Source: Prevotella sp. UBA3675 (GTDB lineage: Bacteria; Bacteroidota; Bacteroidia; Bacteroidales; Bacteroidaceae). From it: DNA of 64,000 nt. Each line of letters begins with the position of its first letter. Within the stretch, counting starts at the first letter, position 1. The translations under genes and the position numbers were made by a program. Positions 18,297-26,640 of this stretch are shown one piece after another. The notes below the pieces were generated by a model, which searched no databases, had not been told where the DNA came from, and saw only the letters and a list, made by a program, of their open reading frames with translations. The stretch is from NCBI GenBank assembly GCA_002372235.1, contig DFJI01000039.1, forward strand, positions 1-64,000, in the 5' to 3' direction.

Positions 18297-18430
18297 TTTT
18301 TGCCAAACAGAACTTCATTTTGTGCAAAGACATGATCGTTTTTTGCCAAACAGAACTTCATTTTGTGCAAAGTCATGATCATTTTTTTGCCAAACAGAAC
18401 TTCATTTTGTATAAAGACATGATTATTTTC
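18297..18430. repeat. Three 43-44 bp direct repeats between the AraC-type regulator and the GH2 gene
   Basis: TGCCAAACAGAACTTCATTT begins at 18301, 18344 and 18388. Each unit continues with TGTGCAAAG (TATAAAG in the third) and CATGAT. Each of the first two holds a TTTGC...GCAAA inverted pair. The array sits in the 267-bp region between divergent genes and, since AraC-type proteins bind direct repeats, may be the operator of the adjacent regulator. Confidence 0.9.
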
Positions 18431-18476
18431 ATTACACTTTTTCTCCCGATGTTCCACAATACTCAGTATTATTTCG

Positions 18477-18484
18477 TATCTTTG
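18477..18484 (+). promoter_or_regulatory. -7 box for the GH2 gene
   Basis: TATCTTTG matches the consensus, 29 nt before the ATG at 18514 and downstream of the three direct repeats. Confidence 0.65.
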
Positions 18485-18513
18485 CCAGACCAAATAAAAA
18501 AAGACATAAGACT

Positions 18514-20814
18514 ATGAGACGATTTTCCATGCTAACAAGTTTGCTGTTCGGCCTCGTGCTGACGGTAAGCGCCCACCCCATCCCACGCAAGCTATTGTTC
18601 AATGACAACTGGCTCTTCTGCCTGAACGACAGTGATTTCACACATTCACAAGCCGTAACGCTCCCGCATGACTGGAGCATCAGACAAGCTTTCGACCGAA
18701 AGGCACCAGCCGGCAACGACGGCGGCTACCTGCCTACCGGGCGAGGATGGTATAAAAAGACATTCACCTTAGGTGCTGAGCACCAAGGCAAACGCCTGCG
18801 GCTCTATTTTGAAGGCATCTATATGAATGCCCACGTCTATGTGAACGGCCAACTGGCAGGCGGATGGCCCTATGGCTACACATCGTTTTGGGTTGATGTG
18901 ACAAAGTTTGTGCACCAAGGACAAAACGAAGTAATAGTCAGTGTAGATAACAGCCAGCAGAAGAACTGCCGCTGGTATTCGGGCTCAGGCATCTATCGCA
19001 ACGTGTGGCTTTACACCACGCCCATGAGCTACATTGACGAATGGAGTGTTTGCGTGACGAATCCCGATCCACATACCGTCAATATTAAAGCCGACGTAGT
19101 GGGAGAACAGGGCGATCGCACGCCCATTGAGCGCACCATCCATATAGAGAATCCGCAACTTTGGTCGCCCGCCCACCCTTATCTTTATGAAGCCGAATTG
19201 TCAGCAGGCGACGACCGTCTAAGCATCAGCTACGGACTGCGCACCATCAGCTATAATGATCAGCGAGGTCTGCTGCTCAACGGTCAGCCGCTTCGCCTGA
19301 ACGGAGCCTGTCTCCACCACGACAACGGCATTCTCGGCGCAGCCGCATTCGATGCTGCCGAGCGCCGCAAAGCCGAGTTGATGAAAGCTGCCGGCTTCAA
19401 TGCCGTGCGCACTTCTCACAATCCTCCTTCTGAAGCTTTCCTGCGTGCTTGCGACGAATTAGGCTTGCTGGTCATTGATGAAGCCTTCGACGGATGGCGC
19501 GAGCAGAAGAACGCCCATGACTATCATGAGCTGATAGACCAATGGTGGCAGCGCGACTTAGGGGCAATGATCCGACGCGACCGCAATCATCCCAGCATCT
19601 TCTGCTGGAGCATCGGCAATGAGGTGATTGAGCGCAAGAAGATTGAAGTGGTGAAGACCGCCCACCAGATGGCCGCACTCTGCCACGAGCTCGATCCGCA
19701 ATGCCGTCCTGTTACTTCAGCCTTGGCCGCATGGGACAATGACTGGGACATTTACGACCCACTGGCTGCCGAACATGACATCGTGGGCTACAACTACATG
19801 ATACACAAGTCGGAGAGCGATCACCAACGCATCCCGAACCGCGTGATGATGCAGACGGAGAGCTATCCCCGCGATGCATGGAAGAACTTTCAGAAAGTGA
19901 TAAACGAACCATACGTGATTGGCGACTTCGTGTGGACCGGACTCGACTATATCGGTGAATCGGGCATCGGTCGGTGGTATTACGAGAAGCGACGGATGGG
20001 CAATGATATGTCGGGAAAAGGAGATGTGCCGGGCGAGCACTATGAGCGCCCTCTCTATCCATGGCACGCTGCCTATTGCGGCGACGTTGACCTCACTGGC
20101 CTGCGCAAGCCCATCTCCCACTATCGCAGCATGTTGTGGCACTCAGCACTGAGCGCCAATGAGCTTCCGAAGACTGACCAGCCCGAAGAACAACTCTTCA
20201 TGGCCGTTCGCGAACCTGACGGCTATCATGGCAAAATCAAAGAGACACTATGGGGCACTTGGCCCACGTTTGAGAGTTGGAACTGGCCCGGCCATGAAGG
20301 GAAGCCTATCGAAGTAGAGGTCTATACGAAGCATCCTTCCGCAAAACTTTTCCTGAACAATCAGCTGGTGGGCGAACAAGCTACCAGCGAAATGAAAGCC
20401 GTGTTCACCCTTCCCTACGCCACAGGCACGTTGCGTGCTGAAGCTGGAGGTCAGCAAGTGGAGCTTCACACAGCCGGCGAGCCCATTGCCCTACGACTGA
20501 CTGCCGACCGCACCATGCTGGCAGCCGACAAGCAAGACCTTTGCTTCATCACGATTGAGCTGATAGACAAGGATGGCCGGGTGAATCCCACTGCCAACAA
20601 TCTGCTGACTGCCACCGTGAAAGGTGCTGCTACGCTTCAAGCTTTCGGCAATGCCGACATCAAGGACGAAGATGCTTACTTCGACAATGCCCATCATGCA
20701 TGGCACGGTCGGGCATTGCTGGTTGTGAGAAGCAACGGGAAACGCGGCACTACCACCATCACCGTTGAGGGCAAAGGGCTCAAGAAGCAAAGGTTGACGA
20801 TTAAGGCGAAATAA
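18514..20814 (+). CDS. Secreted GH2 glycosidase (beta-galactosidase type) with DUF4982 module
   Basis: 766 residues with a signal peptide (ending VSAH). Sugar-binding domain at about 25-165 (LPHDWSI, GRGWYKKTF, GSGIYRNVWL), Ig-like domain, then the GH2 TIM barrel. The acid/base is Glu370 in CWSIGNEVIE; the nucleophile is probably Glu449 in MQTESYP; DFVWTGLDYIGE follows. A DUF4982-type beta domain (LWGTWPTFESWNWPGHEGKPIEV, about 575-650) and a final Ig-like domain complete it. It probably trims beta-linked galactose or a related sugar in the periplasm; the specificity cannot be read. It stands alone between the B6 genes and the glycogen operon. Confidence 0.92.
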   Translation: MRRFSMLTSLLFGLVLTVSAHPIPRKLLFNDNWLFCLNDSDFTHSQAVTLPHDWSIRQAFDRKAPAGNDGGYLPTGRGWYKKTFTLGAEHQGKRLRLYFEGIYMNAHVYVNGQLAGGWPYGYTSFWVDVTKFVHQGQNEVIVSVDNSQQKNCRWYSGSGIYRNVWLYTTPMSYIDEWSVCVTNPDPHTVNIKADVVGEQGDRTPIERTIHIENPQLWSPAHPYLYEAELSAGDDRLSISYGLRTISYNDQRGLLLNGQPLRLNGACLHHDNGILGAAAFDAAERRKAELMKAAGFNAVRTSHNPPSEAFLRACDELGLLVIDEAFDGWREQKNAHDYHELIDQWWQRDLGAMIRRDRNHPSIFCWSIGNEVIERKKIEVVKTAHQMAALCHELDPQCRPVTSALAAWDNDWDIYDPLAAEHDIVGYNYMIHKSESDHQRIPNRVMMQTESYPRDAWKNFQKVINEPYVIGDFVWTGLDYIGESGIGRWYYEKRRMGNDMSGKGDVPGEHYERPLYPWHAAYCGDVDLTGLRKPISHYRSMLWHSALSANELPKTDQPEEQLFMAVREPDGYHGKIKETLWGTWPTFESWNWPGHEGKPIEVEVYTKHPSAKLFLNNQLVGEQATSEMKAVFTLPYATGTLRAEAGGQQVELHTAGEPIALRLTADRTMLAADKQDLCFITIELIDKDGRVNPTANNLLTATVKGAATLQAFGNADIKDEDAYFDNAHHAWHGRALLVVRSNGKRGTTTITVEGKGLKKQRLTIKAK

Positions 20815-20822
20815 CTCACCGA

Positions 20823-20910
20823 AGTAATCGTACAACGATTACTGAATGGACGTAACTGGTAAAACGAAGAGTCGCAGGCCATGTATGGCCTGCGACTCTT
20901 CGTTTTACTG
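20823..20910 (+). terminator. Double hairpin terminator after the GH2 gene
   Basis: A 9-bp hairpin (AGTAATCGT at 20823-20831 with 20835-20843) is followed by a perfect 20-bp stem (20861-20880 with 20887-20906, 6-nt loop) ending in TTTTA. It separates the GH2 gene from the convergent glycogen operon and may serve both strands. Confidence 0.8.
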
Positions 20911-20963
20911 GAAGCTATTCGGAAATAGCCGCCAGTTTCTTTCAATCGTTCTGCACTTTAGAA

Positions 20964-22364
20964 CTATTCACCTGCATTCGGAGCATCATTCTCCTTTTTC
21001 TTTGCTGGCTTTCTGCCTGGAGTTTTCTTGGCTGCAGCTTTCTTGGCAGGTTTCTTCTCGTCTGTTGCCTCCAGTTTCTCCAACTTTGCCTTCAGGCGAG
21101 TAATCTCCTTATCCTTCAGCTCAATCTCATCACCCTGATTGCGAATGGTGGTGAGCAGTGAGTTCAGCTGCTCATTGTCTATCTCCTCAGGATAGAGGGC
21201 GTTCACTCTGTTGATGAAGTCACCCAGAATGTTCATGTAGTTGGTGAAGGCATCGAACGGACCGCTGTATATGCCACGATCGAGACCTACGTTTGAGGGC
21301 TTTGTGGTCATGAAGCGGAAGTTGTTGCTAGCCTGCAGATAGTCCCAGTCCTGATTGATGCGCGGGTCATTGGCGATGAGCAGACGGTCGGCTACAGAGT
21401 AAAGCTTGTTGAAAGCCTCGCGCTGCATTGCATTACCCAGCCAGCAGCTCACGTCGCGCTCCTCATCGACCCATGACAGCGTGTCGGGCACGTCGAGCGC
21501 ACCCACGCTCTTGGTCTTCAGGCAGATCTCAGTCGGAGTAGCGAAGGTGATGCCCTTCTCTCTTGCGCAGGCAGGCAGTGCCTTGAGGAAGTCGAGGATA
21601 TTGGAGCTGAGCGGCTGAGCGATGCCCAGTGCAGAGAGCTCCATGAAGATATTGATGACCTGCTCTTCCTCGGGCAGACGAGCGATGCGATCGATATAGG
21701 CATCAGCAAAGAGAGGATAACCGTCCCACTCGCGGTTGTTGAAGCGCAGCGAGATGTCGTCACTCAGTTCCACGTCGCGCAGCAGCAGCTTCAGGTTAGG
21801 AGCGATGTTGCAGTTATAGACATAGTGAGGCGACTTCCAGCCCAGCACATGCTTGGCACCCTCGGTGAGCATGCCCTTGAAGCCCAAAGCGGCAATCTGA
21901 GCACCGATGTCGTCGCTATAGATGAGCGAAGAGTTACGGGCCACTGTCGGTTTCTTTCCGAAGTATTCCTCCATCTTCTGGCACTGCTTCTTAATGTCGC
22001 GTGCGAAGCTTTCCTCATTGGCCAGCGACGACAGTCCGTGGCTGTAAGGCTCGGCAAGAAACTCCACGCAGCCCGTCTCGTTCAGCTCCTGCAGTTTCTC
22101 GAGCACCTGTGGAGCATGCATCTCCAGTTGCTCAATACCCACGCCTGAGAGCGAGAAAGCCACCTTGAAGTACTGGCCGTTCTCCTTGATCATCTGCTGC
22201 AGCGTGTTCAGTGCAGGCATGTAGGAGCGCTCGGCAATGTCGCTGATACTACGCTCATTCTCGTAGTCATCGTAGTAATAATGATCGGTACCGATGTCGA
22301 AGAAACGGTAGCGCTTCAGATGAATAATCTGATGTATTTCAAAATATAAGCAAATTGTTTTCAT
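20964..22364 (-). CDS. GH57 alpha-amylase-like protein, probably catalytically inactive
   Basis: 466 residues. The GH57 barrel (about 1-380) keeps FEIHQ (motif 1, residues 8-12), CVEFLAEPYSHGL (99-111) and GFKGMLTEG. Where active members have a nucleophile Glu in TELIY or PECAY, this protein reads RNSSLIYSDDIG (Ser146). Where they have the acid/base region of DYETFG type, it reads FMELSALG (240-247). Both catalytic positions therefore look replaced. As I recall, GH57 'alpha-amylase-like' proteins with replaced residues are known in Bacteroidetes. Residues about 385-430 are a predicted coiled coil, and the C-terminus is a Lys/Ala/Pro-rich histone-like tail. It is last in the glycogen operon, so a scaffold or glycogen-binding role is possible. 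Confidence 0.85.
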   Translation of the reverse strand: MKTICLYFEIHQIIHLKRYRFFDIGTDHYYYDDYENERSISDIAERSYMPALNTLQQMIKENGQYFKVAFSLSGVGIEQLEMHAPQVLEKLQELNETGCVEFLAEPYSHGLSSLANEESFARDIKKQCQKMEEYFGKKPTVARNSSLIYSDDIGAQIAALGFKGMLTEGAKHVLGWKSPHYVYNCNIAPNLKLLLRDVELSDDISLRFNNREWDGYPLFADAYIDRIARLPEEEQVINIFMELSALGIAQPLSSNILDFLKALPACAREKGITFATPTEICLKTKSVGALDVPDTLSWVDEERDVSCWLGNAMQREAFNKLYSVADRLLIANDPRINQDWDYLQASNNFRFMTTKPSNVGLDRGIYSGPFDAFTNYMNILGDFINRVNALYPEEIDNEQLNSLLTTIRNQGDEIELKDKEITRLKAKLEKLEATDEKKPAKKAAAKKTPGRKPAKKKENDAPNAGE

Positions 22365-22370
22365 AAATGG

Positions 22371-22472
22371 AGCCCCCCTCTTATCCCCCCTGGGGGGGAA
22401 GACCTAAACGGAGGCTTTGGTCTTTTTTGTTATACATTCTATAATCCCCCCCAGGGGGGATTGAGGGGGGCT
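22371..22472. repeat. REP-like inverted repeat between GT4 and GH57 genes
   Basis: Arms of about 29 nt (22371-22400 and 22445-22472) are near-perfect inverted copies, each also containing its own C-tract/G-tract palindrome (CCCCCCTGGGGGG type). The right arm runs into the last codons of the GT4 gene. The structure sits within the transcript and could stabilise the upstream mRNA or dampen expression of the last gene. Confidence 0.85.
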
Positions 22473-23739
22473 ACTCCCACCCTAATGTCCTTCTGTAGAG
22501 CGTGCGAATCCAGCGGCCCACTTTCTCCCAAGTGATCTGATCGACCTCCTTCTTGCCCTCATCCTTCAGGTAGTGGAAGAGCGACTCGTTAGCGCAGATA
22601 CTGTAGATGGCATCGGCCAGTGCGTGAATGTCCCAGTAATCCACCTTGATACAGTTTTCCAGGATCTCGGCGCAGCCCGACTGTTTCGAGATGATCGAAG
22701 GCGTTCCGCACTGCATTGCCTCAAGGGGCGATATGCCGAAGGGTTCCGATACCGACGGCATGACATACACGTCAGAGTCTTTCAGGCACTCATACACCTG
22801 CTTGCCACGCATGAATCCGGGGAAGTGGAAGCGGTCGGCAATGCCGCGCTCGGCAGCCAGATAGATCATGGCATCCATCATGTCGCCCGAACCAGCCATG
22901 CAGAAACGCACGTTGCGTGTGCGGTGCAGCACCATGTTGGCAGCCTCCACGAAATACTCAGGTCCCTTCTGCATGGTGATACGACCGAGGAACGTCACCA
23001 CCTTCTCCTTGCCCGTGTGGTCCGGACGTGGAATGTCCTGATACTCCTGAGGCAGCGGATAAACGGCGTTGTGCACGGTGAAGCACTTGCGCGGATCCTG
23101 ATGATACTGGTTGATGACCGTCTGACGGGTGAGCTCCGACACGCACATGATGCAGTCGGCATTGTCCATTCCGTTCTTCTCAATCGAATAGACCGTGGGG
23201 TTCACCTTGCCGCGCGAGCGGTCGAAGTCGGTAGCATGCACGTGTATGCACAGGGGCTTTCCGCTCACCTGCTTGGCATGTATGCCAGCGGGGAAGGTCA
23301 GCCAGTCGTGAGCGTGAATGATGTCGAACTCCTCGGTGCGGGCCACTACGCCTGCAATGATGGAGTAGTTGTTAATCTCTTCGTGCAGGTTGCCTGGATA
23401 GCCGCCGGCAAACTCCATGCAGCCCAGGTCGTTCACGTTCATATAGTTGAAGTCGGCATAGATATGGTCGCGATACTTGAAGTAGGCATCGGGATCCATG
23501 ATGTTGCCCACACGCTGCTGCACATAGTCGCGATTCACGTCGCGCCATGCGATGGGCACTGCGTTCATGGCAATAATGCGTGCGGCATGCTGACTCTCGT
23601 CGCCGAAGGGATGAGGCAGGCAGAGCGCAATGTCCATGTCGCCCTGAGCCTTCAGTCCTTCCGAAATTCCGTAGTTAGCGGTGGCGAGTCCACCGAATAC
23701 ATGAGGAGGATACTCCCATCCAAACATTAATACTTTCAT
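22471..23739 (-). CDS. GT4-type glycosyltransferase, glycogen synthase-like
   Basis: 422 residues with the GT-B fold. N-terminal MKVLMFGWEYPPHVFGGLA has the G-G-L motif of starch/glycogen synthases; then IIHAHDWLTFPAG and HVHATDFDR; the C-terminal half has VTFLGRITMQKGPEYFVEAA, YVMPSVSEPFGISPLEAMQCGTP (catalytic E-x7-E). It probably extends alpha-1,4-glucan with a nucleotide sugar, in the cytoplasm. It starts 12 nt after the debranching enzyme ends, so the two are translated from the same mRNA. Assignment to glycogen synthesis rests on motif and operon partners. Confidence 0.88.
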   Translation of the reverse strand: MKVLMFGWEYPPHVFGGLATANYGISEGLKAQGDMDIALCLPHPFGDESQHAARIIAMNAVPIAWRDVNRDYVQQRVGNIMDPDAYFKYRDHIYADFNYMNVNDLGCMEFAGGYPGNLHEEINNYSIIAGVVARTEEFDIIHAHDWLTFPAGIHAKQVSGKPLCIHVHATDFDRSRGKVNPTVYSIEKNGMDNADCIMCVSELTRQTVINQYHQDPRKCFTVHNAVYPLPQEYQDIPRPDHTGKEKVVTFLGRITMQKGPEYFVEAANMVLHRTRNVRFCMAGSGDMMDAMIYLAAERGIADRFHFPGFMRGKQVYECLKDSDVYVMPSVSEPFGISPLEAMQCGTPSIISKQSGCAEILENCIKVDYWDIHALADAIYSICANESLFHYLKDEGKKEVDQITWEKVGRWIRTLYRRTLGWE

Positions 23740-23751
23740 CGTCGTTCCTCC

Positions 23752-25701
23752 TTATTTTTGATATGAATATTTTTCCAGCAACTTCATCGAGCGCAGAATC
23801 TCGGCCACGTTCATGGCAAACGACATGGCTCCGCGTCCGTGGAAGGGCGGGTTACCGTCGAACAGCTCCGAGATGGTGCCGATGGCATGATAGTCTATCT
23901 CGTCTTCGTAGCCCACCATCTGGCGCTCTACAAACGAGAGGCGTGTGCGCTTATACAGCTTCAGGCAGGCCTCCATGTAGAAGCCGCCCAGCCAAGGCCA
24001 TGCCGTGCCCTGATGGTAGGCATAGTCGCGCTGCACCTGCGGGCCCACATACATGGGGTTGTAGCCGCCGCTCTTTGGCGACAGTGAGCGCAGGCCCTTC
24101 GGGGTGAGCAGCTCGCGCGTACATATATCTACTACGCTCTTCATCTGCTGCTGTGACAGCGGCGAGTAGTCGAGTGCCACGGCAAAGATCATGTTCGGGC
24201 GAACGCTCCAGTCCATCATGTTGCCGTCAACATAGTCGAGCAGATAGCCATATTCGTTGACGAATGTATCGACAAACGACTGCTTGGTCTTGGCTGCCAG
24301 TTCCTCCAACTTCTCAGCACCCTTCGCGTCGCCATTCTCGCTGGCCAGTGCGGCACCGAACTTGACGGCATTGTACCACAGTGCGTTGAACTCAACGATA
24401 TAGCCCGAACGCGGAATGACGGGGCGGCCATTGGCCGTAGAGTTCATCCACGTCACGGCTTTGTCGCGTCCGTTAGAGTACACCAGTCCGTTGTCGTCAA
24501 GACGCAGGTTAGGATGCTTGTTGCTCAGCACGTAGCTGATCACATCCTGAATCAGCTTTCCGTATTTCTTGAAAGCCTCGTCGCGGCCTGCATACTTGGC
24601 ATATTGCTGAATGCTCCAAATGGCCCAGAGGGGCACGTCGGGCTGTTCCATCTCATATATCTGAACCGAGAGCGGCTTTTCCTCCATGAACTCGCGCAGT
24701 CCGCGCTCGGCGGTCTCCATCACCAGTTCAAAGTAGTCCTGCTCGTCGATGGCGAGGGTCAGGCCCGGCAGTGCGATAAACGTATCGCGTGCGCGGCACT
24801 TGTACCACGGATAGCCGGCCAGCAGATAGCGGGTGTCGTCGGCCTTGCGGTTGTGGAACTGATGGGCGGCAGTCACCAGGCAGTGATAGAAATTGTCGCG
24901 CGGCACGCGCACGTCTATCTCCTTCTGGAACAGCGACTTCAGCGAGCTGGACTTGATCTGCGACGTTGAAGCCGCAAACACCACGCTCTCGCCCTTCTTG
25001 ATGGGCAGCTCGAAGTAGCCAGGCACGTAGAGGTCCTCGTTCGAGGAGTAGCCGCGCTCCTGCTCCTTCGGATACTCAATGCCGCGATACCAGTCGGGCT
25101 GGAACACGAACTCGTTCTTCTTCGAGAACTGCATGAACAGGTCGGGATAGCCCTTATACATGCAGGTCTTAATGCCGTTGTCAACGGTCTGATACTCACG
25201 GCTGGCCACTGAGTTCTCGTGAGTGAGCGAACGCACGGAGCGGAAGGCCAGGAACGGACGGAAGCGCAACAGCGTTGCCGAGTGGGCCTCGTCCAGCGTG
25301 TAGCGAATGAGGATGCGGTCCTCGTATGCCTGGAAGATGGTCTCTTTCCTCAGCACCACACCGCCCACGCGATAGACGGTGGTGGGCACGAGGCTTGCGT
25401 CAAACTCACGAATGTACTTGTGTCCCTTAGGACTGAAGTTGTTGCCCTGATACTTGTGGAGGCCCAGGTTGAATTCAGCTCCGTGCTGCACTACCGTACA
25501 ATCAAGCGACGACAACAACACATGGTTATCGTCGTCAATCTCAGGCACTGGCACTACCAGCAGACCGTGGTACTTGCGCGTGTTGCAATCGACAAGCGTC
25601 GAAGAGCTATAGGCGCCAGAGCGGTTGGTACGGAGCAATTCGCGGCGCAGTGACTCCTCAAGGTTTGTCATCACGGCTTTCTCAAATCGCAAATAACTCA
25701 T
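23752..25701 (-). CDS. Glycogen debranching enzyme (amylo-alpha-1,6-glucosidase, GH133)
   Basis: 649 residues. The N-terminal GDE domain (about 10-230) has NRSGAYSSSTLVDCNTRKYHGLLV and the (alpha/alpha)6 catalytic domain (about 280-640) has GYPWYKCRARDTFIALPGLTL, NGRPVIPRSGYIVEFNALWYNA and GTAWPWLGGFYMEA. These are standard for bacterial GH133. It removes alpha-1,6 branches during glycogen turnover in the cytoplasm. First gene of a three-gene operon with the GT4 synthase and the GH57-like protein; a Crp/Fnr regulator is divergent. Confidence 0.94.
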   Translation of the reverse strand: MSYLRFEKAVMTNLEESLRRELLRTNRSGAYSSSTLVDCNTRKYHGLLVVPVPEIDDDNHVLLSSLDCTVVQHGAEFNLGLHKYQGNNFSPKGHKYIREFDASLVPTTVYRVGGVVLRKETIFQAYEDRILIRYTLDEAHSATLLRFRPFLAFRSVRSLTHENSVASREYQTVDNGIKTCMYKGYPDLFMQFSKKNEFVFQPDWYRGIEYPKEQERGYSSNEDLYVPGYFELPIKKGESVVFAASTSQIKSSSLKSLFQKEIDVRVPRDNFYHCLVTAAHQFHNRKADDTRYLLAGYPWYKCRARDTFIALPGLTLAIDEQDYFELVMETAERGLREFMEEKPLSVQIYEMEQPDVPLWAIWSIQQYAKYAGRDEAFKKYGKLIQDVISYVLSNKHPNLRLDDNGLVYSNGRDKAVTWMNSTANGRPVIPRSGYIVEFNALWYNAVKFGAALASENGDAKGAEKLEELAAKTKQSFVDTFVNEYGYLLDYVDGNMMDWSVRPNMIFAVALDYSPLSQQQMKSVVDICTRELLTPKGLRSLSPKSGGYNPMYVGPQVQRDYAYHQGTAWPWLGGFYMEACLKLYKRTRLSFVERQMVGYEDEIDYHAIGTISELFDGNPPFHGRGAMSFAMNVAEILRSMKLLEKYSYQK

Positions 25702-25754
25702 AGTTCCTATTTTAAGGTTTTAATAATATTGGTATAGCTTTTAGATTTCTTTTC

Positions 25755-25785
25755 CAAAAGTACGCATTTTATATTTCACAACAAA
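25755..25785 (-). promoter_or_regulatory. Promoter of the glycogen operon
   Basis: On the minus strand TACTTTTG (25755-25762) is a -7 box, with TTTG (25782-25785) 19 nt upstream: a full match to the Bacteroidetes consensus. It lies about 54 nt before the debranching gene. Confidence 0.75.
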
Positions 25786-25841
25786 AAAAAAGACAACATT
25801 TTTTTGTTTTTTCTACGAAAATGCACAATTTTAATCAAAAT

Positions 25842-25873
25842 TTTGGCAATATGACAGCATTTTCTTATCTTTG
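25842..25873 (+). promoter_or_regulatory. Promoter of the Crp/Fnr regulator gene
   Basis: TTTG (25842-25845), 20-nt spacer, TATCTTTG (25866-25873): a consensus Bacteroidetes promoter. It shows that the ATG at 25821 is upstream of the promoter and that GTG at 25902 is the likely start. Confidence 0.8.
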
Positions 25874-25901
25874 CGAACACATATATAAAAAAGAAAGCAC
25901 A

Positions 25902-26597
25902 GTGGAAAAAGAATTTGATAAAGTTGAACTTGCAAAATCGGTAAGCATGCTATGGGATCCGCTTACCGACGAACAACGTGAACTCTTTGCAGAGAACATT
26001 TCCGTCAGAGACCTTTCGCGCGGCGAAGTATTATTCAAGGCAAGCTCCACCCCAACCCACCTTTATTATTTAATACGCGGAAAAATCACCATGCACCGCG
26101 AGGGCGTTGCCGGACAACAAATCGTGCGCATGGTAGAGCCCAGATCCATCTTCGGCTATGCCGCTGCCATCGAGGGCGTTGACTATCGCTCAACGGCCAT
26201 CGCCGGCAACGACACCACAGTGCTGCAGATACCCATCAGCCTCATGTTCCATTTCATCTGGGAGAACAGCGACTTTGCCATGCTGTTCCTCAAGGAGCTG
26301 TCGTCGCTGCTCGGCATCTCCGTGGAGCGCACCATGAGCCTCACGCAGAAGCACATCCGGGGCCGACTGGCCGATGCATTGCTACAGATGAAGAAGAAAT
26401 ACGGCGTTGAAGACGACGGACAGACCCTGGCCGTCTATCTGAGTCGCGAAGACCTCGCCCAAATGTCGAACATGACCACGAGCAATGCCATCCGCACCCT
26501 CTCCTCGTTTGCCCAGGAAGGCCTCATCGCCATCGAAGGCCGCAAAATCAAGTTCGTCAATGTTGACGAGCTGCAAGTCATCTCCGACAGAGGGTAG
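25902..26597 (+). CDS. Crp/Fnr-family transcription regulator
   Basis: 231 residues from GTG 25902; an upstream ATG at 25821 is in frame but lies before a consensus promoter. A cyclic-nucleotide-binding-like beta-roll covers about 15-125 (LSRGEVLFKASSTPTHLYYLIRGKITM, FGYAAAIEG). Next come a dimer helix and a winged HTH at about 155-215 (LSREDLAQMSNMTTSNAIRTLSSFAQEGLI). The effector is unknown; no Cys cluster of the Fnr type is seen. Being divergent from the glycogen operon across a 200-bp region, it may control that operon, but no operator can be proved here. Confidence 0.9.
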   Translation: MEKEFDKVELAKSVSMLWDPLTDEQRELFAENISVRDLSRGEVLFKASSTPTHLYYLIRGKITMHREGVAGQQIVRMVEPRSIFGYAAAIEGVDYRSTAIAGNDTTVLQIPISLMFHFIWENSDFAMLFLKELSSLLGISVERTMSLTQKHIRGRLADALLQMKKKYGVEDDGQTLAVYLSREDLAQMSNMTTSNAIRTLSSFAQEGLIAIEGRKIKFVNVDELQVISDRG

Positions 26598-26606
26598 CGA
26601 CGTTCG

Positions 26607-26634
26607 ACATTGAACATTGAACATTGAACGTTGA
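26607..26634. repeat. Four 7-bp ACATTGA repeats
   Basis: ACATTGA is repeated three times, then ACGTTGA, between the Crp/Fnr stop and the end of the convergent kinase gene. A simple-sequence repeat with no evident role. Confidence 0.8.
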
Positions 26635-26640
26635 ACGATT

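Noticed and set aside
18297..18430. Possible short CRISPR array
   Set aside because: The whole unit repeats, with no unique spacers, and there are no cas genes.
22573..23730. 385-codon plus-strand open frame
   Set aside because: Shadow of the GT4 gene on the minus strand, whose catalytic motifs are intact.
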